Origin: JBLHGU01 sp047615875
GTDB taxonomy: Bacteria; Pseudomonadota; Gammaproteobacteria; Arenicellales; CAJQKF01
Length of the DNA: 19,567 nucleotides
Reading direction: 5' to 3'
Assembly: GCA_047615875.1 (NCBI GenBank)
Contig: JBLHGU010000093.1
Span: 1-19,567, forward strand
Shown here: piece after piece, positions 15,250 to 19,567 of the stretch
How positions within the stretch are numbered: position 1 is the stretch's first letter
How the letters are laid out: every line of letters begins with the position of its first letter
Position numbers and translations under genes: made by a program
The notes under the pieces: model-generated
The model's input: only the letters and a program-made list of their open reading frames with translations
The model's database searches: none
What the model was told of the DNA's origin: nothing

Positions 15250-16410
15250 ATGCACGCAATAAAAATCTACTGGGCACTCGTAATAGGTGCCCTTCTGATA
15301 ATACTGCCACCCGAATTTGCTATGGCTCATGGCATGTCCGAGGAGGAGAAACAGGCGGTTATTGCCGGTGGAAACCTGCGCTACCTGTGGCTTGGGGCAA
15401 CACACATGTTATCTGGCTACGACCATCTCGCTTTCGTGTTTGGCATCATCTTTTTTCTCACGAGCTTTCGAGATATCGCTAAGTATGTAACGGCCTTCAC
15501 GTTGGGACATAGTGTGACGTTGATCTTCGCCACATTTAATGGCGTTCAGCTGAATTACTTTCTGATAGATGCAGTGATTGCTCTGAGCGTCTGCTATATC
15601 GCATTTGCCAACCTGGACGGGTTCAGAAAATATCTGAATATTCCACCACCAAACATGATGCTCATGATCGTGAGTTTGGGTCTTATTCACGGCTTTGGCT
15701 TATCCACGCGACTCCAACAGCTACCACTAAGCGAAGACGATCTTTTGGCGAATATTATATCGTTTAATATTGGTGTGGAATTAGGCCAAATCAGTGCATT
15801 AGCCCTGATGTTGGTGCTCATCGCCGCATGGAGAAATCGCAAGAGTTTTACAACATTTAGTGTCATCGCTAACTACACACTAATTCTAGGCGGTGTGTTC
15901 CTGTTTTTGATGCAGATGCACGGCTACGAACATGTGGCAAACGCGGAAGAGTTAGGCGGCACCCAACCTAGCAACCAAAGCGTTAATGTTGTTTCGGCTG
16001 GAAATGCCGCGCTAAATCTCTCTAGCTCGACAGAAACCATCTCTATTGTGCTGCCCGCGCGTGGCGAGAAAGAATACAAGCTGTATTTATCGGAAGGCGC
16101 ACCGCTCAACTACACCTGGAAAACCGATGGAGAATCACTCTTTTTTGATTTTCATGGGGAACCCGCTGGTGATACTACGGGAGGGTTTAAGAGTTACCTG
16201 TCCAATTCTAACAGTGAGTCTTCGGGGCACCTTTCGGCACCTTTCGAGGGAACACATGGCTGGTATTGGAAGAATTCAACACGGAGTGAAGTTACTATCA
16301 CCCTAACTGTGCAGGGCGACTATCAACGAATGGATCAGGGCAATAATCCAACGCCGAAGACAGACACCGAAGTGTCAGAACCGGCAAAAATACACGACAG
16401 TTTTTTCTAA
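15250..16410 (+). CDS. HupE/UreJ-2 membrane protein fused to a C-terminal periplasmic domain
   Basis: A 386-residue protein. A signal peptide (to about 26, MAHG) is followed by the HupE/UreJ-2 core (40-228) with its marks: LGATHMLSGYDHLAF (48-62), FTLGHSVTL (83-91), LIHGFGLSTRLQ (145-156) and six or so membrane segments rich in in-membrane His and Asp. The family is linked to metal (nickel, cobalt and others) uptake or handling. Residues 255-362 form an added beta-rich domain (TTGGFKSYLS, then GTHGWYWKN) that I know mainly from separate small 'transmembrane anchor' proteins beside HupE genes. Here it is in one frame with HupE, apparently a fusion. It lies 18 bp before the DUF6488 gene and is probably co-transcribed. 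Start chosen at ATG 15250 with AGGAA upstream. Confidence 0.85.
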   Translation: MHAIKIYWALVIGALLIILPPEFAMAHGMSEEEKQAVIAGGNLRYLWLGATHMLSGYDHLAFVFGIIFFLTSFRDIAKYVTAFTLGHSVTLIFATFNGVQLNYFLIDAVIALSVCYIAFANLDGFRKYLNIPPPNMMLMIVSLGLIHGFGLSTRLQQLPLSEDDLLANIISFNIGVELGQISALALMLVLIAAWRNRKSFTTFSVIANYTLILGGVFLFLMQMHGYEHVANAEELGGTQPSNQSVNVVSAGNAALNLSSSTETISIVLPARGEKEYKLYLSEGAPLNYTWKTDGESLFFDFHGEPAGDTTGGFKSYLSNSNSESSGHLSAPFEGTHGWYWKNSTRSEVTITLTVQGDYQRMDQGNNPTPKTDTEVSEPAKIHDSFF

Positions 16411-16428
16411 AGACGAGGAGTCTAAATC

Positions 16429-16761
16429 ATGCGTATGTTTAAATTTGTAGTAATCATTCTAGTTGGTCTTTGGTCCAGTTCTGCATTGGCAGGTAGTGGA
16501 CACTCACACTCCCCAGTTGATCGAGACAAGGCCGGCGAGATCGCAACTCAGATCGTTGCGAGTTTTGTCAATCAAGGCACTCTCGAAAAAAGTTGGGAAA
16601 ATATAGTAATCGTAGCAATTGAAGAAAAGGAGTTTAGCGGTAACAAAGAGTGGGTGGCGGTCATTAAAAACCCCCAGGTAACAGACGAGGCCAAACAAAC
16701 CCTCTATGTCTTCCTATCCCTGAGTGGTGAGTATTTGGCAGCCAATTACACAGGTAACTAA
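16429..16761 (+). CDS. DUF6488 periplasmic protein
   Basis: A 110-residue exported protein: signal peptide to about 21 (ALA|GS), a short HSHS metal-type start, and a small alpha/beta domain with a KSWENIVIVAIEEK strand and the ending TLYVFLSLSGEYLAANYTGN. That ending is what I associate with DUF6488, a PepSY-like fold found beside metal-transport genes. Function unknown; it may chaperone metal in the periplasm. GAGGAG precedes the ATG at a good distance. It is the last gene of the HupE unit, with an inverted repeat just downstream. Confidence 0.8.
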   Translation: MRMFKFVVIILVGLWSSSALAGSGHSHSPVDRDKAGEIATQIVASFVNQGTLEKSWENIVIVAIEEKEFSGNKEWVAVIKNPQVTDEAKQTLYVFLSLSGEYLAANYTGN

Positions 16762-16777
16762 ACCACTATTCGACACT

Positions 16778-16817
16778 CGACCTCCGGACTGGATTTGTTA
16801 ATCTCGTTCGGAGGTCG
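16778..16817 (+). other. 9-bp perfect inverted repeat after DUF6488
   Basis: CGACCTCCG and CGGAGGTCG are perfect complements separated by a 22-nt loop. There is no T-run, so termination would have to be Rho-assisted; it may instead mark a former element end. Confidence 0.45.
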
Positions 16818-17166
16818 TAGGAAGTTCAAGATTGTTTTTGATGTCTTCATGAGTTGGTCGACCGTATTCGGTAGAGATGTTTATATGGCCGTTTCGAGTA
16901 ACAGGTGACATCTGAAAATATCATTAAACAGGTGTCCAAAAAGGGTACCTAAATTCAGCCCTCATAAACCGTTGATTATTGCGGGTTTTCTAATCCTTGA
17001 TATAGTGTCCATAAAGCATTACCTTTGTGGTTGGCAATGACCGTAATGAGTATGGTGCTGCCGTTCGCAATTGTAAAGTTCCCCTTATGGCATTGTTATC
17101 TCAGTTTTCCATCATCCCTATACCTGGGCGCATTGCGTCCGGCGAACGGACGTGGAGATACACACA
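16818..17166. other. gene-free stretch and leader upstream of radC
   Basis: No convincing gene is seen. Two inverted repeats stand out: CATTAC/GTAATG (17017-17022 with 17043-17048) and a tight CGTCCG-gcgaa-CGGACG hairpin (17136-17152) directly before the GGAG ribosome site (17154-17157) of radC, where it could tune translation. A direct repeat ACAGGTG occurs at 16901 and about 16929. Confidence 0.4.
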
Positions 17167-17659
17167 ATGTCTGATCCATTCTGGGTAAAAGACGAAGCCG
17201 GTTCCTACCACATCACACAGCCCATATCAGCTACTGAGATCGTAGACCTGGCCACAGATCCTCGAAGAATCGGTGATTGCTGGTGAGGCTCTGGAAGAGC
17301 CAAAGGAAGCAGCACAATTGTTCAAGACAAAGCTTGGCCTGAAAGAGCATGAAGAATTTGCTGTTGCCTGGCTGGATAACCGTCACCGGTTAATCTGCTT
17401 TGAAGTTCTCTTTACCGGCTCGATCAATGGATCTTCTGTGTACCCACGGGAAGTGGTTAAACGAGGTCTTGCGCTAAATGCCGGCGCTGCAATTATTGGT
17501 CACAACCACCCTTCTGGGGTGACCACACCCAGCCAGGCAGATCTTCGCATTACCGGGCGTCTCAAAGATGCTTTGGAGCTTGTAGAGATCCGGTTACTGG
17601 ATCACCTGATTGTTGCGGGTAACGAGCATGTGAGTCTGGCTGAGCGCGGACAAGTGTAA
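17167..17659 (+). pseudogene. radC: island-type RadC (JAB/MPN domain) with a frameshift
   Basis: ATG 17167, with a GGAG 9 nt before it, opens MSDPFWVKDEAGSYHITQPI; this frame fails soon after 17250 and ends at TGA 17284. The remainder of the protein continues in the next frame from about 17255 (ILEESVIAGEAL) to TAA 17659, keeping the JAB metalloprotease core: the Glu strand, HNHPSG (17501-17518) and the downstream Ser and Asp of the JAMM motif. A 2-base loss or 1-base gain near 17250 would explain it; repaired length (about 164) matches the short RadC proteins of genomic islands and ICEs. A frameshift from assembly error is possible. GTG 17275-region starts could still give a truncated JAB domain. 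Confidence 0.85.
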
Positions 17660-17672
17660 TTAGTTCTATTAA

Positions 17673-17702
17673 CGCCACCTGGTATACGGGTGGTGTTTTT
17701 TT
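17673..17702 (+). terminator. intrinsic terminator after radC
   Basis: CGCCACC pairs with GGTGGTG (one G-U pair) around a 9-nt loop, followed directly by seven T. It ends the plus-strand block. Confidence 0.85.
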
Positions 17703-17789
17703 GCACTGAGATTTGGTTATTACTTCACGGAACTAGATTTCCTATCCTGCTACTGTTTCACTTCCCCACACACAGCGGCGAGGTAAAGA

Positions 17790-17820
17790 AGTGGAAGAAG
17801 AAAACCACCCTTGAGGGTGA
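17790..17820 (-). terminator. terminator for the ccdA-like transcript
   Basis: On the minus strand a CACCC-TCAA-GGGTG hairpin (17819-17806) lies about 28 bp after the ccdA-like stop and is followed by GTTTTCTTCTT. With the radC terminator it closes two converging transcripts. Confidence 0.6.
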
Positions 17821-17847
17821 TTTCCAGCTCTCTTGTTATGCGGGTTA

Positions 17848-18588
17848 CTATTTCAAACTCTGAATTGGAACTACCCAGCCAGCATAGGCAGCCGCCTGGT
17901 ATGCAAAATAGGGTGCTGCTAACAAAAGAAAAATACCGCCTATTCGCTCGATAGTAGAAATCCACGAGTAGTATTTTTCTGTCTGTTTAATCGCCCCTGT
18001 CAGGGTACCTACTAACAAAATAGGCACCCCTCGGGAAAGACCAAATGTAAATAACAATATGCCGCCAAGAACGGGGTCACCACTACTTGCAGCAACAGCT
18101 AACACAGGTAACAACAAAGGCGTGCAAGCAGGACAAGTAGACAGGCCAAATGGCACTCCAAGCACAAAAGCGGACATGAAGTTTTTTGCAGGTCGTTTAG
18201 ATGGGTGTAACAATCGCACACGTACTCGCACAACGCGCAGTAATACTAAACCCAAAAATACCAGCAACAGCGTTATCAACGCGTACGCATAGCTCATATA
18301 TTGATTTAGGACTCTTAGCACCAAAAATCCTACTGAACCAAATATTGCTCCCAGGGCTGCATCGACCACGGCGATACCAAATACAAATCCTAGTGAGAGT
18401 ATAAATCCTTGTTTACGGAGACCGCCCTCCCCTTCGTTTTGCTGTCCCGCTACGAAACCCGTTGCTACAGACAGCAGAGGAAAGGAGCTTGGAGATATTC
18501 CGATAATCAACCCTGCCAACACAATGATGCCTAGCGAAGCAGGCGTTAGTCCGGAGATCTCTGATAACAATACTTCCAATTCAAACAT
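17848..18588 (-). CDS. CcdA/DsbD-transmembrane-domain family protein lacking the first-helix cysteine
   Basis: A 246-residue protein with six membrane helices in the CcdA pattern. CcdA normally has one Cys in helix 1 and one in helix 4 that shuttle electrons from cytoplasmic thioredoxin to the periplasm. Helix 1 here reads GISPSSFPLLS with Ser at the Cys position (34-35), while the second half has STCPACTPLLLP with Cys152 and Cys155. CcdA-like proteins with such helices are met near metal and mercury genes; the CPAC pair could serve redox or metal transfer. ATG 18588 has AAGGTGAT upstream on its strand. It starts 24 bp after the MFS gene and is in its operon. Confidence 0.75.
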   Translation of the reverse strand: MFELEVLLSEISGLTPASLGIIVLAGLIIGISPSSFPLLSVATGFVAGQQNEGEGGLRKQGFILSLGFVFGIAVVDAALGAIFGSVGFLVLRVLNQYMSYAYALITLLLVFLGLVLLRVVRVRVRLLHPSKRPAKNFMSAFVLGVPFGLSTCPACTPLLLPVLAVAASSGDPVLGGILLFTFGLSRGVPILLVGTLTGAIKQTEKYYSWISTIERIGGIFLLLAAPYFAYQAAAYAGWVVPIQSLK

Positions 18589-18612
18589 TAATGATCACCT
18601 TTAGAAGACTGC

Positions 18613-19567
18613 TTAATCGTTATTGTGAGGTTGTTTTTCATATCCATTTCTACCAACTAAGAGCATGAAGTAAAACTGCAGCGATGCTGCAATCATCGAT
18701 ATCACGAATACTGCTAATAACCCAGTGTACGTAATGAGAATTCCAGCGAGTAGTGGCAGCAAAAATGCCGGTGCGGTCATGGCATTAAAATAACCACTAT
18801 AGGCTGGGCGTAAATGGTCTGGAGAAATCTCCATTAGAAAACCAATGGCCGCGATCGTTAAACCGTTGGCTAGAGCACCGAGAACAAAAAATATCGTGAT
18901 GTAGGCAAACAGTGTCATCTCCTTATCCAGACTTTCGCTTGTCGCGAGCACAATAATGGCAATCGGCGGAAGCACCCGCCCGAGGGCAACAACACGCATC
19001 AAATTACCTTTACCAAGCTTGTCTCCCCACCAACCCCATAATATATTAGAGGATAGAGCGCCTAATGTCTGGCCGCCCAATAAGAGTGCTACTCGTTCCA
19101 GTTGAAAGCCACTCACACTGGCTTGCACAACATAGAATGGCATGGCCATCAATACGGCTCCGCTGCACCATTGTGCATACACGTACAGCCTAAACCGACG
19201 ATCATCGTGAAAGACATTGATCCCTTCTTTCAAATACTGGATGAATGATGATTTGTTTTCTTTATCTTCCCTCACCTTTGATTCACCCACGGTGGTAAAA
19301 ACCATAGATGAGACAAACATTAAGATAGAGGCGAGTGCAATTATCGCTGCGTAAGATTGTGGAAACGGGAATGAACTAACTAAATTATCAGCAATGCCTA
19401 CCACACCAAGCGCGAGCACTCCCCCACCGAAGAATCGTGTTGCCAATAACCTGCTTCGAAGTCCAGAAGGAACAGCCCGAGCAACAATGTAGTTGTATGG
19501 AACTGCAACAATTCCACTGACAAACGAATACACCATCACCATCACCGCGATAGCTAAACGCTCGTTG
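18613..19567 (-). CDS. MFS transporter (partial, N-terminus beyond right edge)
   Basis: The frame is open to the right edge, so the start is outside the window and about 317 residues are visible. They include some nine to ten hydrophobic segments, an SGLRSRLLATRFFGGG cytoplasmic loop, a central hydrophilic loop with charged VGESKVREDKENKSSF, and an ISPDHLRPAYSGYFNAMTAP motif in the second half. All are consistent with a 12-helix major-facilitator transporter. No substrate can be named. It is followed 24 bp later by the ccdA-like gene; both read away from the copper island. It is a different protein from the broken MFS at 13116, with no His-rich tail. Confidence 0.75.
   Translation of the reverse strand, partial: NERLAIAVMVMVYSFVSGIVAVPYNYIVARAVPSGLRSRLLATRFFGGGVLALGVVGIADNLVSSFPFPQSYAAIIALASILMFVSSMVFTTVGESKVREDKENKSSFIQYLKEGINVFHDDRRFRLYVYAQWCSGAVLMAMPFYVVQASVSGFQLERVALLLGGQTLGALSSNILWGWWGDKLGKGNLMRVVALGRVLPPIAIIVLATSESLDKEMTLFAYITIFFVLGALANGLTIAAIGFLMEISPDHLRPAYSGYFNAMTAPAFLLPLLAGILITYTGLLAVFVISMIAASLQFYFMLLVGRNGYEKQPHNND

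Noticed and set aside
16798..16911. Minus-strand 37-codon ORF (starts MSPVTRNGHINIS)
   Set aside because: No ribosome site or homology recognised; it overlaps the 9-bp inverted repeat and is short enough to be chance.
1..19567. CRISPR arrays, rRNA and tRNA genes, and complete insertion sequences
   Set aside because: No regularly spaced repeats, tRNA cloverleaf or transposase gene could be seen on either strand.

Overview
The window looks like a chromosomal stretch of a gammaproteobacterium with moderate GC. The pointers are a CusF/CusC-type periplasmic copper system, a Tat-exported multicopper oxidase, MerR-type control, an island-type RadC and a DUF4396/DUF6488/HupE metal gene set. This assignment is inference; there is no rRNA or tRNA to anchor it.

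Layout. (1) 1-4142, minus strand: a compact operon of asparagine synthetase (asnB), a DRL-like/COG4091 oxidoreductase and an FAD-dependent oxidoreductase that leaves the left edge. Both junctions are 4-nt ATGA overlaps. Its setting suggests glycan or surface-polysaccharide precursor synthesis, but no glycosyltransferase is visible. (2) 4143-5971: a phage or island scar holding the tail of a P27-type small terminase and a tyrosine integrase killed by two in-frame stops. (3) 5972-10208, plus strand: the intact copper core, namely a small Cys/His-rich exported protein, a CusF-like copper protein, a CusC/TolC-type outer-membrane lipoprotein, a short multicopper oxidase that reads as a two-domain type, and a cupredoxin. 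(4) 10269-11070: a deleted ABC transporter. (5) 11090-12477: a MerR-type promoter (19-bp spacer with dyad) driving DUF4396, cytochrome c and MerR regulator genes. (6) 12478-14489: an orphan ORF and an MFS transporter with a His-rich tail, both broken by in-frame stops. (7) 14641-16761: a His-rich membrane protein, a HupE/UreJ-2 protein fused to an extra C-terminal domain, and a DUF6488 protein. (8) 17167-17702: island-type radC with a frameshift, then a terminator. (9) 17848-19567, minus strand: a CcdA/DsbD-like protein and an MFS transporter that leaves the right edge.

How the genes work together (inference). The exported proteins of section 3 would bind periplasmic copper (CusF-like, cupredoxin), oxidise Cu(I) (multicopper oxidase) and offer an outer-membrane exit (CusC-like). 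No RND pump, membrane-fusion protein or Cu P-type ATPase is in view, so the export partner must be elsewhere or absent. The MerR operon adds a small Met-rich membrane protein and a cytochrome c under its own metal-type promoter. Five larger genes (integrase, ABC transporter, orphan ORF, MFS, radC) carry stops, a frameshift or deletions while all copper-binding genes are open with ligands kept. This fits an old mobile metal-resistance island whose mobility and accessory parts are decaying under continued selection for the copper core.
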